From: Bacteroidia bacterium
GTDB taxonomy: Bacteria > Bacteroidota > Bacteroidia > J057
Direction of reading: 5' to 3'
NCBI GenBank assembly: GCA_033391075.1
Contig: JAWPMV010000001.1
Coordinates: 6,820,001-6,884,000 of the forward strand
DNA length: 64,000 bases
Each line of letters starts with the position of its first letter. The stretch's first letter is position 1. The notes below the pieces were generated by a model, which made no database searches, was not told the DNA's origin, and saw only the letters and a program-made list of their open reading frames with translations. The position numbers and the translations under genes were made by a program. Below, piece by piece: positions 43,146 to 52,081 of this stretch.

Positions 43146-43847
43146 ATGGAATCCATCATCCGATTAGAAAATATTCGCAAGACCTATCAAATGGGCCAAA
43201 TAGAGATTCACGCTTTGCGGAGTGTCTCTTTAGATATTTATCCTAATCAATACCTGGCCATTATGGGTCCTTCCGGTTCAGGAAAATCAACCCTGATGAA
43301 TGTCCTGGGTTGTCTGGATACTCCGTCAGATGGAAACTACTTTCTAAATGGAACCAATGTAAGCAATATGGATGATGCTGATCTTGCGCACATACGCAAT
43401 AAAGAGATCGGCTTTGTTTTCCAGACCTTCAATCTCCTGCCTCGCTCGACAGCCCTTGACAATGTAGCTTTACCACTGGTTTATGCAGGATTTAATAAGG
43501 GGAAAAGATCTGTAAGAGCTCAGGAAGTTCTAGAAAGTGTTGGATTAGGAGATCGGGTACATCACAAACCCAATGAACTCTCAGGTGGTCAAAGACAAAG
43601 AGTAGCCGTCGCACGTGCACTCGTAAATAGCCCTTCTATCATTCTGGCGGATGAGCCTACAGGTAACCTTGATTCCAAGACTTCTTACGAGATCATGGCA
43701 TTGTTTGATCGTTTGCACAAACAGGGCAATACGATTATTGTGGTTACGCATGAAGAGGATATCGCTCTCTATGCACAAACTGTCGTCCGACTCCGGGACG
43801 GAAATATTGAATCTATAAAAGATAATGAAACCCGTACGCAACCCTAG
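43146..43847 (+). CDS. ABC transporter ATP-binding protein (MacB/LolD type)
   Basis: 233 residues, complete ATPase: Walker [10 protein letters not shown] (about residue 40), Q-loop [17 protein letters not shown], signature [15 protein letters not shown], Walker [17 protein letters not shown]-loop [11 protein letters not shown]. The N-terminal [25 protein letters not shown] matches the LolD/MacB branch, which works with permeases that move lipoproteins or small compounds without alternating the usual importer folds. There is no permease in the neighbourhood; the next gene is mgtE, convergent. Therefore the permease must be encoded elsewhere and the substrate is unknown. Confidence 0.92.
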   Translation: MESIIRLENIRKTYQMGQIEIHALRSVSLDIYPNQYLAIMGPSGSGKSTLMNVLGCLDTPSDGNYFLNGTNVSNMDDADLAHIRNKEIGFVFQTFNLLPRSTALDNVALPLVYAGFNKGKRSVRAQEVLESVGLGDRVHHKPNELSGGQRQRVAVARALVNSPSIILADEPTGNLDSKTSYEIMALFDRLHKQGNTIIVVTHEEDIALYAQTVVRLRDGNIESIKDNETRTQP

Positions 43848-43848
43848 T

Positions 43849-45297
43849 TTATAGGGGAGGAATAGGCGTGCCCAAATGAAGACCTGCCTGGTTGATTGTA
43901 TTGACCAATGGCAGCAGGATTTTGCTGGCCAAACCAAAGAGGAGTAAGTAACCGACTATGTCGGTAAAGGCTGTGATCAAAATAGAAGAGGCTACGGCCG
44001 GGTCGACCCCTAACCTTTCCAGCATAATCGGAATAAATGAACCGGCAAATCCTGCCAGAATCAAATTCCCAAACATTGCACAGAATACGACGACTCCTAC
44101 CATGATCTCTAACTCAACATTGTCTTCCAGTTGAGGATTGAAATTGGCATTATATAAGGCAACAGCCATTGCGGCTATGGCTCCGATCATAAATCCATTC
44201 ATTGCACCTACCGCAATTTCTTTCAAAACTACCCGTAGAGCTTTTCGGGGAGGAATACCATCATTGGAAATCCGCAAGATGGTTACGGCCAAAGTTTGAG
44301 TAGCCCCATTTCCTCCTACTCCCGCAATAATCGGCATAAGAGAAGCTACAAGGGCAATCTTTTCAATGGTTCCCGAAAAGAAACCGACCACCAGCATTGC
44401 TGTGGAGGCTGTTACCAGATTGACCAACAACCAGGGAATTCTACTCCTGACGGAGTCAAACCAGCCCCCGCGAATTTTTGCGCCTTCTGATACACCGGCA
44501 AACTTCAGGGTATCTTCTGTATTTTCTTCTTCTATAACATCCATCACATCATCAAATGTGATGCGACCCAGCAGCCTTTTCTCCGGATCAACTACCGGGA
44601 GAGTCGGAAGATTGTATTGAGACATGGCTTTGGCAACTTCCTCCTGATCGGTATCAACCGAAATAGAAATGATGTCCGGATCCATGACGTTTTCTACGAT
44701 CTCATGATTTCGGGCAAGAAAAAGTGAACGAAACGTAAGATAGCCTTGCAAACAGTGATGGTCGTCAACTACATAGATGGTATAAAAATCATCCATGTCT
44801 TCTGATTGCTCGACTACCTGCCTCAATGCCTCTAGCTTGGACATTTTCAAGCCAACAAATACAACTTCAGGATTCATCAATCCCCCCGCGCTCTCCTCAT
44901 CATACTCCAATAGCTGGGTGATGACCGTTTCTTCTTCATCAGGAACGAAAGAAAGGATACGTTCTTTGGTTTCTTCCGATACCTGGGCTAATAGGTCTGC
45001 TGCATCATCCGGCGCGAGTTCTTCGATCAGTTCGGAAGCAACTTGTGGACGCAATAAGGATAAAAGCTTACCTGGATTGGTTTCATCATCCATCTCAGAG
45101 ATTGCCTCGGAAATGAGGTCTCTGGGAAGCTCTCTTACGATCTGTTTTTGGAGATCCTCAGGAGATTCTTCGAGGAGCATGGCAATCTCCGTAGGGTGTA
45201 AGGCACTGATCAACGCCCGAACATGGGTGCTGGAAGTCTTCAACAGGCGTCTTACCCGGTCGACTCTTTTTCGTGGATCAGTGTCTTTGTTTGCCAT
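43849..45297 (-). CDS. mgtE: Magnesium transporter MgtE
   Basis: 482 residues. Order as in MgtE: N-domain with superhelix (about 25-130, ALHPTEIAMLLEESPEDLQ, MDDETNPGKLLSLLRPQVASELIEEL), two CBS domains (about 130-255, PEVVFVGLKMSKLEALRQV, IISISVDTDQEEVAKAM, VVDPEKRLLGRITFDDVMDVI), connecting plug helix, and five membrane helices (about 285-480) with the pore sequence GVGGNGATQTLAV. It lets Mg2+ into the cell, with the cytoplasmic part closing the pore when Mg2+ is high. It meets the ABC ATPase gene end to end with one base between stop codons. Confidence 0.96.
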   Translation of the reverse strand: MANKDTDPRKRVDRVRRLLKTSSTHVRALISALHPTEIAMLLEESPEDLQKQIVRELPRDLISEAISEMDDETNPGKLLSLLRPQVASELIEELAPDDAADLLAQVSEETKERILSFVPDEEETVITQLLEYDEESAGGLMNPEVVFVGLKMSKLEALRQVVEQSEDMDDFYTIYVVDDHHCLQGYLTFRSLFLARNHEIVENVMDPDIISISVDTDQEEVAKAMSQYNLPTLPVVDPEKRLLGRITFDDVMDVIEEENTEDTLKFAGVSEGAKIRGGWFDSVRSRIPWLLVNLVTASTAMLVVGFFSGTIEKIALVASLMPIIAGVGGNGATQTLAVTILRISNDGIPPRKALRVVLKEIAVGAMNGFMIGAIAAMAVALYNANFNPQLEDNVELEIMVGVVVFCAMFGNLILAGFAGSFIPIMLERLGVDPAVASSILITAFTDIVGYLLLFGLASKILLPLVNTINQAGLHLGTPIPPL

Positions 45298-45603
45298 AGG
45301 AAGAGAAAAATCCTAAGGAATGGGTATTAAAATTCAAGTGGAAATTATGGGAGCAAATTACTCTTTTCATTGAGAAAATAACGATCGAAAATCAATTTTT
45401 CTGTCAATGAGATCGAGATTTTTACTTATGCAAAATCAGGGCCGAAAATTTCCTCCTTCATTTCCAATAAAGTCCCAAATAAAAGACTTATTGCCGAAAG
45501 AATGCAAGAGAAATAGATGTATATGAAGCTTTGAACTAATATCAATCTATTGTTTCTTGATTTTATTGTGCATTTTGTATTGAAAAGAGAAAATAAATAG
45601 AAC
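45298..45603. other. Intergenic region (306 bp) upstream of mgtE and the 45604 gene
   Basis: Divergent spacer, AT-rich. I see no gene and no clear repeat or hairpin. A TTTTGTATTG stretch about 30 bp before 45604 could contain a promoter. Confidence 0.5.
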
Positions 45604-47034
45604 ATGAAGTCCCCGGATCTTTGGAATATGGTGGAAAAGTTGGAGAATCGTGAGCTGAGTCGATTCCGGAAATACCTTTCTTCCCCTTATTTCAACAATG
45701 ATGAAAAACACCTTCAGTTATTTGAAGCCGTTTATGAACAGGTGCAGGAGGGGAGGTGTGATCGCGAAGCACTGGACGCAATTTTATTTCCCTATAAACC
45801 CTTTGCCTATACCCGCATCACCAATTTAATCTCGGACCTCAAAAAATTGTTGGAAGGCTTTTTCCTTCAGGAGAATTTGAAGGCTGATCCCATCAGGGAG
45901 GAAAGCATGCTGATGGAAGTAATGAATGAACGAGGCCTGAATAAGCTTTTTGGACAAAGCCACACACGTCTGCAGAAAGCTCTGGATAGCACTTCCGTTT
46001 CCGCAGAAGAAAATTATCTATATCACTTTTCCTCTGCTTCTCTTGCCTATGAAAATCAGGCGGAACCTGCAGAACTGGATAAAAAAATAAAATCTCTTCA
46101 TCTTTTTTATGTCATTGCTATGTTGAGGTCTGTTTGCGAAGACCTGAGTCAGGGACCTTTGATAGCAAGCAAAAATGAGAGAATTCCGCATCGATTCTTT
46201 GTAGACTATATCGGGAATAATTATCAGTTGTATTGGAAAGAGCGGGAATTGCGCATGTTAATTCGAATACTCCGGATACAGGTCGAAGCTTTTGAGGCCA
46301 AACATATTCAATCCTTTTCCAAAGATTGGGAAGCCTATGGTTCTGATTTATCCGATTCTTTTCGAGCCGAATTGATCCGACTTATAGGTAGATCGGAGGA
46401 GAAATGGAGAGAAAATGATACAGGAGAAATACAAAAAGAATACCTGAATTTTTATAAAGTGCTGATTGATGGGAACTGGATTTGGGAGCCTACCCAACTG
46501 ACGAAAGCCTTCGCCCGACAAATCTTTCAATTGGCTTTGCAGGAAAAAGATGCGGAATGCCTCAATTCTTTTCTCCTGAAAATAGAAGGGATTCAAGAAT
46601 CAGACATCTATCAATCAGGCAATGCCTATTTTCAGGCGGCCTATCTGCATACATATCTGGGAGAATCGAGAGAAGCAGGAAAGACCTTGCGAGATGCATC
46701 TTTTGAAGATGCTGTCTTTGGAGAGGATATATTTCGTCTGAATATCCAGCTGAAATATGACTTATATGAAGATCAGGGCTTAGAGAATAGCCTGAATGAA
46801 TATCAGAAATTATTAAAACGGAATAAAGTTCCTACAGAAACTCGAGAGAACTGGCAGATACTTGAAAAGTTTATTTCGAAACTGCTAAAGCTTCGAACCA
46901 GGGCTCAGATCACTCAAGCGGGGCAATTCACAAAGAAGAGAGAAAAATTGGCTGCAGATATCATGCAAGCTGGTGAGTTCCCGATGAAGCAATGGCTACT
47001 GGACAAACTCATGAAGATCGGAAAGAAAGGCTAA
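45604..47034 (+). CDS. Conserved helical protein of unknown function (Saprospiria-type family)
   Basis: 476 residues, almost entirely helical, no signal peptide. It opens LWNMVEKLENRELSRFRKYLSSPYFNND, a pattern I associate with a family present in several copies per Saprospiria genome, continuing with short helical repeats such as AYTRITNLISDLKKLLEGFF and AYLHTYLGESREAGKTLRDAS that look like degenerate TPR units. It is not a condensin subunit, although it sits 224 bp before the Mks genes. Function unknown; a protein-interaction scaffold is likely. Confidence 0.78.
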   Translation: MKSPDLWNMVEKLENRELSRFRKYLSSPYFNNDEKHLQLFEAVYEQVQEGRCDREALDAILFPYKPFAYTRITNLISDLKKLLEGFFLQENLKADPIREESMLMEVMNERGLNKLFGQSHTRLQKALDSTSVSAEENYLYHFSSASLAYENQAEPAELDKKIKSLHLFYVIAMLRSVCEDLSQGPLIASKNERIPHRFFVDYIGNNYQLYWKERELRMLIRILRIQVEAFEAKHIQSFSKDWEAYGSDLSDSFRAELIRLIGRSEEKWRENDTGEIQKEYLNFYKVLIDGNWIWEPTQLTKAFARQIFQLALQEKDAECLNSFLLKIEGIQESDIYQSGNAYFQAAYLHTYLGESREAGKTLRDASFEDAVFGEDIFRLNIQLKYDLYEDQGLENSLNEYQKLLKRNKVPTETRENWQILEKFISKLLKLRTRAQITQAGQFTKKREKLAADIMQAGEFPMKQWLLDKLMKIGKKG

Positions 47035-47199
47035 CTACCTTAGGATCGCTCTAACGATCAAGAAGATAATCGCCAGTAGAAAAACCAGGATTGAGATTTT
47101 GTTGATCCCATGCATGGCTCTCAAATTGAAATTTTCAGTATCACCTTCTTCTTGCTTCTTGAAAGTGATGTATCCCAGAATTTTCTTCAAAACTTCCAT
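47035..47199 (-). CDS. DUF6728-type small membrane protein
   Basis: 54 residues, translated by hand from the minus strand: starts MEVLKKILGYITFKKQEEG, has the conserved segment NFNLRAMHGINKIS, and ends in one membrane helix (ILVFLLAIIFLIVRAILR). This is the pattern of DUF6728, a small protein found across Bacteroidota. Too short for usual gene lists. It lies between two plus-strand genes and overlaps neither. Function unknown. Confidence 0.75.
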   Translation of the reverse strand: MEVLKKILGYITFKKQEEGDTENFNLRAMHGINKISILVFLLAIIFLIVRAILR

Positions 47200-47257
47200 A
47201 ATCTTCTAACCCTTTTGAGGCTTTTTATGTTTCTTGCAAAGTAGGAAATAAATTCCA

Positions 47258-48028
47258 TTGACTGACAAACAAAGCATAGCTGATTGGATCGGACTCCTTT
47301 ACCAGGAGCGTAAACTGATTGACTTCCTCCTGGTTCAATCAAAAGAGCGCATACTATTCAGTCAGGATGAACTCCTGCCTTTCTGCCGAAATAATCCTGA
47401 AAGATTTCAAAGACTCCTGGATCAGAATCTCCTCATAGAAAAAGGAGGCCGCTTTGCTGCTTCTGCTTATTTATTTGAGTATCAGGGGAAAAGTTCAGAT
47501 CGATTTTCTACAAATGGATATATGCAATTGCTTATTGAGCAGTTGGGAAACCTACAGAAGGCTAGTGAAGAAAGAGAATCTGTCTGGAAAACATGTTTAT
47601 ATCAATTGGAAGAAGTTTTGTTCAGGAAGGCGGAAGAACTTTCCGTGAAAAGGGATCTCGCAAAGATCCTCGAGTTTCAACAACAAATTCGGCAATTGCG
47701 AATCATGCTCCTGGAGGAAAAGAGAGACTTTATGCTGAAGGAGGAATTATCAATCCTTCATCTCGAACTCAGACAAGTCTTGAAGGAACTGGAACATAGC
47801 ATGCAAAGGATTAGTCAGGAAGCAGAGCTTCCTTTTAATCAAAAGTTAAGAGGCTTGAAAGAAGCAATTGATCAGGAGTTGCCAGCAGTGAAAAGGAAGC
47901 TTAAAGAAATGCTGAAAGATCAACACAGTTTTTTTCTGGATCAGGCATTACAGATAAAGCCAAGAATATCTTCTTCTCACTTGGAAGAAGAACAGGCACT
48001 ATATACATTGACAAAAAATATCCGCTAA
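47258..48028 (+). CDS. mksF: MksF/JetA-like kleisin subunit of an Mks condensin
   Basis: 256 residues starting at a TTG at 47258 (no in-frame ATG before the conserved part). N-terminal winged-helix-like region (about 1-80: IADWIGLLYQERKLIDFLL, FCRNNPERFQRLLDQNLLI), then long coiled coil (about 90-235) with ELSILHLELRQVLKELEHSM. In known MksF/JetA proteins this type of protein bridges the SMC-like ATPase and binds MksE. It is shorter than usual (often 400-500 residues), so the C-terminal wing is reduced or missing. The assignment rests on the order: next come an MksE-like and an MksB-like gene, at 7 bp and with a 4-bp overlap. Confidence 0.65.
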   Translation: MTDKQSIADWIGLLYQERKLIDFLLVQSKERILFSQDELLPFCRNNPERFQRLLDQNLLIEKGGRFAASAYLFEYQGKSSDRFSTNGYMQLLIEQLGNLQKASEERESVWKTCLYQLEEVLFRKAEELSVKRDLAKILEFQQQIRQLRIMLLEEKRDFMLKEELSILHLELRQVLKELEHSMQRISQEAELPFNQKLRGLKEAIDQELPAVKRKLKEMLKDQHSFFLDQALQIKPRISSSHLEEEQALYTLTKNIR

Positions 48029-48035
48029 ACAACGG

Positions 48036-48581
48036 ATGGAACTACCAAAGGATACTCCTCAGATTTTCGAATGGCTCAGCAAAGGGCAATTCCTCAATTC
48101 GCATAGTACGAATGAGGATCAGGAACGCTATTATCGTGTGTTGGAAGAGCATATTGAAGCTTATCGTAACTATTTCCAGCAAATCGGTTTCGAGCTGGAG
48201 GGCGGAAAAAATTATTTCTACCTGAGTCGAAAAGAATCGAAATCCAGTCTGGAAGATAAACTGCAAAAACTCTCCCGTTACATAAATATCCTTGAGTTTT
48301 GTCTGGATGTAGATCCACTTTTTGGAAGAGGTAGTCGCCTAAAGTTAGAAGTATGGTCCGCCAAAATTTCAGAAGATATTTTGCTGAAAAGGAAATTGAA
48401 AAAACTGGAGGCCAGAGGGGAAAATGAATATGAAAAACTGAGGCGCATCCTGGACCTCATGTGCAAAGACGGCTTTCTCGAAATAGAAAATGAGCAAGAG
48501 AAAATATATCGGGTATTGGCTGCCATTCAATATCTCCAAAACCTAATCGATCAAATCAAGCCAGAAGCATATCATCCTTGA
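48036..48581 (+). CDS. mksE: MksE/JetB-like condensin subunit
   Basis: 181 residues. The N-terminal part has the family pattern: IFEWLSKGQFLNSH, then YYRVLEEHIEAYRNYFQQIGFELEGGKNYFYLS, like the winged-helix start of MksE/JetB (DUF4194). The rest is helical with a second winged-helix-like segment. It pairs as a dimer with MksF and controls loading of the SMC ATPase on DNA. The gene overlaps the next by four bases (the start TTG at 48578 lies across the TGA stop), so MksB should be made in fixed proportion. Confidence 0.8.
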   Translation: MELPKDTPQIFEWLSKGQFLNSHSTNEDQERYYRVLEEHIEAYRNYFQQIGFELEGGKNYFYLSRKESKSSLEDKLQKLSRYINILEFCLDVDPLFGRGSRLKLEVWSAKISEDILLKRKLKKLEARGENEYEKLRRILDLMCKDGFLEIENEQEKIYRVLAAIQYLQNLIDQIKPEAYHP

Positions 48582-51500
48582 AAGAATTGAGAAAAATAAT
48601 CCTGATCAATAGTATCCAAGCTTATGTAGAAATTGAGCTTGATACGGCTATTCATTTTCAGGGAGAAGCGGGAAGTGGAAAAACGGATTATTTACAGCTG
48701 ATTTCAAGTTTCTATACAGGCAGTTTAAAAAATCCTCATTCTCCGGAAAAAGGAATTAGCTATTATCTGCCTCACAGCAATTCCTGGATTATATATGAAG
48801 TAGCAGGAGCTAAAGGACTTTTTTCTGTTGCCTTCCATAGAGAAGAAGCGGTTCCAAAGGCATACTTCCTCAATGGAGATTATGAAAAGGAATGTTTTTT
48901 CAAAAAAGATAAAGCTCTCGGATGGAAAGAAGTTCAGGCAATTTTGAAAAAACGCAAACTCCACCAGGCCGGCCCCTTTGATTTGGAAGGAAGCTATTGG
49001 CAGATTCTTAGTGGTAGCTATCAGGCAAAGGATAAATCGGACTTGAGGAGATACACGATTATGAACTCTTCTAATGCAGATTTCATTCCCCGTGTACTAA
49101 GAAGTTTATGGATAGAAGGTCAAATTTCTTTTGAATTGCTAAAGGAAATTTCTTGCTCCCTGGAAGAGGTACAGGATGCCAGAATAGATTTGGAGGAGAT
49201 AGATAAAGCTTCCAAAAGCTTGCGAAAAGATATTCGCAGTATCAAATCATGGCAAGGCGCGGAAGTAGATATCCAGGAATTACTCAAAGAGGAGAAAAGC
49301 CTGGAGCTACTAACTGAAAAAGCAGAAAAGATATTCCAGGAACTTCCCTGGGCTATAGACCTGCATAAAAATGAAAAGCAAGCCTTGAAATCCAAATACG
49401 AAAAGGCTCAACAATCATGGGAAGATGTCCAGACGCATGCGGATGAAAGTAGAAGAGAAAGGCTCGATGCGCTCAAAACATTCTACTTGAAGAAGGGAGA
49501 ATTGAACTATAAATTATCCCTGGCCAAAGAGAAAGACCTTTACTATCAAAAGCAGGATATCCAACAAAAGCTTCACCAATTCTACGAACTCAATCTACGG
49601 AAACAGCAAGCAGACCTCCTAAGAGATATGGGGCAGGAAGCAAAAGCCGATCCCCAAAAAACAAAGACCTGGTGGGAAGCCAGTCTAAAAAAAGAAAAAG
49701 CATTAGCCGAACTTTCTGAAAAAGCCCTGAGCCAAAAAGAAAGCTTATTGAAGAAATGGGCTTCCGCCAGGACAGATCTTGAATCGGAAAAGAAGTCGCT
49801 TAAAAGCCTGGAGGAAAAAAGCGAAAACCTGGCCAAAGCAATGCGAGAGCTAGAGACGGAAAGGGTAAAACTGCTTGGTGAGAACCTGGATTTCTCCAGC
49901 GGAAAATATAGGCGCCAAATCCAAAAGGCCCAGGAGGAAAGCATTGAGTTAAAACTTCAAATTCGCTTGAGTGAGGAGCAGAGCAGTGCCTTGCAAAAAC
50001 GCAAGGAAAAGGAATTTGAAGACCTTGAAAAAGAAGCTAAGGCAATAGAGAAAAAGAGCTTGAATCTCCTCAAAGACAAGCGAAACGTTCATAAAAAGCT
50101 AGAATCGCAGATTGCGAATAGTGGAAGGGCCTTTATGGGATGGCTGGAAAAGAATTATCCCGACTGGCAGCAGAGTGTAGGGAAGTTGCTGAAAGAAGAA
50201 GTCCTGCTCAGTCCGTTTCTCAGTCCCGGGATCGAACGCATAAATGAACTCTTCTATGGCATTCATCTCGAGCTTTCCGAACTACCTGAATCCAGCTTGA
50301 GTCTCGAGCAATTACAGAAGGATAAAGAGCTGTTGGAAAAGGAGATTGCTCAATTGGAAAAAGAACTTGCGCAAAGGCAGCAAACTTATACGAAACAATT
50401 AGATACACGGGAGAAATACTATCGCCAAAAATCTCGGGAACTAAAACGCCAGCTTCAAAAAGATGAGTATGCCCTCCAACAATTGGAACTGAGTATAAAA
50501 AAGAATGAAGCCGAGATAGACAAGGGAAACCTTCGAAGAGATCAACGCAAAGAAGCAGCCCTGATCAAACTTTCTTATCGAGAGGCTGATTTGGTGGAGG
50601 CGATTAAAGAGGCTGAAAAAAGCCATTTACAAGCCCTAAAGAAATGGGAAGAACAAAAAGAGAAATTAGATAAAGCGGAAGAAAAAGCATTCAAGAAATG
50701 GGGATCAGATACTGAGAAAGAAAAGGCGAACATTCTTACTGCCTGGCAGACCTTCCAGGATACCAATCCCAAAACTTCTGACATAAGCCATCTGGGGCCG
50801 GATATTTTTATTTGGGAAAAATTGCAGAAAGAGCTTCAAGCATATGAATCGGACAAAAGCCAGTTTATAGATCAGTTGGAAGCCTGGGAAGTGGAGGCAG
50901 ATAATCTGGATATACAAATAGCCAATAGGGAATCTATAGAGAAGCTGAGTGAAGGGGAAAGAAAAAGAAGAAGAGAACTGCTTCAGGAAGAATGGAAGGA
51001 TGCTCAACAGGCATGGAAGCAATGGCAGAGCCTCGATGAGAAGCTTTCTATATGGCTGAAAGACAATCCGAAAAATATTGATAAGCTAAAGGGAGTTGAA
51101 GAGGGTGACATAGAACCCTTAGAAAAACTCTTGACACAGCTAAAGGAAATCCAGAAGGAAAAAAATCTTCGGGAACTACTTCTGAGGAAAAAATTAAGGC
51201 AGGCCTTATCCTGTTTTTCAAATGATAATGCCTTCGAACTTGAAGTATACCTGGAAGATGAGGCGGCAGAAAAAAGGCAGCTGACCCAGTTGAAAAAACT
51301 TGCCTTGGAAGGCAAATCAGAAGAAATCATCCAAGGCATCCATCAACGACAATCGGAATTTCTGGCTTCTGTCAATGAGCTTTTCTCCAGGCTGCAGCCA
51401 GACCTGGCCAAATTGGAGGCCCGACTGGATAAACTGACTAATAGCCTCCAGGAACAGTTTAGTAAGTATTTGGAAACAGAATCGCAATTTGCGATTAGCC

Positions 51501-52033
51501 ATTCGCGCAAAGGAATCTTCCGAAGCCTCACAAATCTTCGAAACTTCTACCTCGAAAATAGAGACCAATTGGGAGGAAGCTCGCTTTTCAATCAAGGGGA
51601 TAAAGTAGAACTCAATCGACAGGCTTTTGAACTATTAGAAGAAGTAGATCGGCAACTTCAAGCGCTTCCTGACAAAGTTCTGAGTCCCTTTCAAATCCTT
51701 GAACTGGAATGGGAAGTTGAAGGCGAAAAGCGACTCAAAAACTTTGGCCAACTTTCCCCTAAATCAAAGAGAGCTATTCATAGCTATCTGGCTAGCTATC
51801 TTTTTCAGGAGATCATGGCAGGGGAAAAAGAACTTTCCCTTCATTTCTTCCTGGATGATATCCACGAATTGGATCCCACATTCCTCCAATACCTGCAAGA
51901 GCAATTAAAGCAATCACATATAAAGCTTTGCTCTGCCTCCAATCATACAAGCGAATATATTTCCTCCGAGAAACAGCTTCAGCTAAGTGTATCAGAGCAA
52001 GGAGAAACTCTCATTATGCCAGCAGAAGCATAG
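48578..52033 (+). CDS. mksB: MksB/JetC-like SMC-type ATPase
   Basis: 1151 residues from TTG at 48578. ATPase head halves at both ends: Walker A GEAGSGKTD (residues 29-37, Ala where most SMCs have Asn), and near the C-terminus a signature-like QLSPKSKRA (about 1058-1066) and Walker B FFLDDIHELDP (1090-1100). Two antiparallel coiled coils (about 200-500 and 580-1020) flank a small hinge-like segment (about 513-566) with NYPDWQQSVGKLL and YGIHLELSELP. Together with MksF and MksE it forms a condensin-like ring. The usual Walker B Glu is Asp (D1094), and the signature lacks GG; ATP turnover may be slow, or this branch may simply vary. No JetD nuclease gene follows. Confidence 0.82.
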   Translation: MKELRKIILINSIQAYVEIELDTAIHFQGEAGSGKTDYLQLISSFYTGSLKNPHSPEKGISYYLPHSNSWIIYEVAGAKGLFSVAFHREEAVPKAYFLNGDYEKECFFKKDKALGWKEVQAILKKRKLHQAGPFDLEGSYWQILSGSYQAKDKSDLRRYTIMNSSNADFIPRVLRSLWIEGQISFELLKEISCSLEEVQDARIDLEEIDKASKSLRKDIRSIKSWQGAEVDIQELLKEEKSLELLTEKAEKIFQELPWAIDLHKNEKQALKSKYEKAQQSWEDVQTHADESRRERLDALKTFYLKKGELNYKLSLAKEKDLYYQKQDIQQKLHQFYELNLRKQQADLLRDMGQEAKADPQKTKTWWEASLKKEKALAELSEKALSQKESLLKKWASARTDLESEKKSLKSLEEKSENLAKAMRELETERVKLLGENLDFSSGKYRRQIQKAQEESIELKLQIRLSEEQSSALQKRKEKEFEDLEKEAKAIEKKSLNLLKDKRNVHKKLESQIANSGRAFMGWLEKNYPDWQQSVGKLLKEEVLLSPFLSPGIERINELFYGIHLELSELPESSLSLEQLQKDKELLEKEIAQLEKELAQRQQTYTKQLDTREKYYRQKSRELKRQLQKDEYALQQLELSIKKNEAEIDKGNLRRDQRKEAALIKLSYREADLVEAIKEAEKSHLQALKKWEEQKEKLDKAEEKAFKKWGSDTEKEKANILTAWQTFQDTNPKTSDISHLGPDIFIWEKLQKELQAYESDKSQFIDQLEAWEVEADNLDIQIANRESIEKLSEGERKRRRELLQEEWKDAQQAWKQWQSLDEKLSIWLKDNPKNIDKLKGVEEGDIEPLEKLLTQLKEIQKEKNLRELLLRKKLRQALSCFSNDNAFELEVYLEDEAAEKRQLTQLKKLALEGKSEEIIQGIHQRQSEFLASVNELFSRLQPDLAKLEARLDKLTNSLQEQFSKYLETESQFAISHSRKGIFRSLTNLRNFYLENRDQLGGSSLFNQGDKVELNRQAFELLEEVDRQLQALPDKVLSPFQILELEWEVEGEKRLKNFGQLSPKSKRAIHSYLASYLFQEIMAGEKELSLHFFLDDIHELDPTFLQYLQEQLKQSHIKLCSASNHTSEYISSEKQLQLSVSEQGETLIMPAEA

Positions 52034-52081
52034 TTGCTCTTCTGTAAATTCTGTATCTTGTTCTTAAAGCAATTACCAGAC

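Noticed and set aside
45604-47034. Kleisin subunit (JetA) upstream of Mks
   Set aside because: Wrong pattern: helical repeats with a Saprospiria-specific start, and a separate shorter kleisin-like gene exists at 47258.
48578-48600. Start of MksB at a downstream ATG
   Set aside because: The first ATGs lie after the Walker A motif; the TTG overlap with the MksE stop fits coupled translation.
47258-52033. Full Wadjet system (with JetD)
   Set aside because: No JetD-like gene is found on either strand next to the Mks genes; the next gene is an S9 peptidase.
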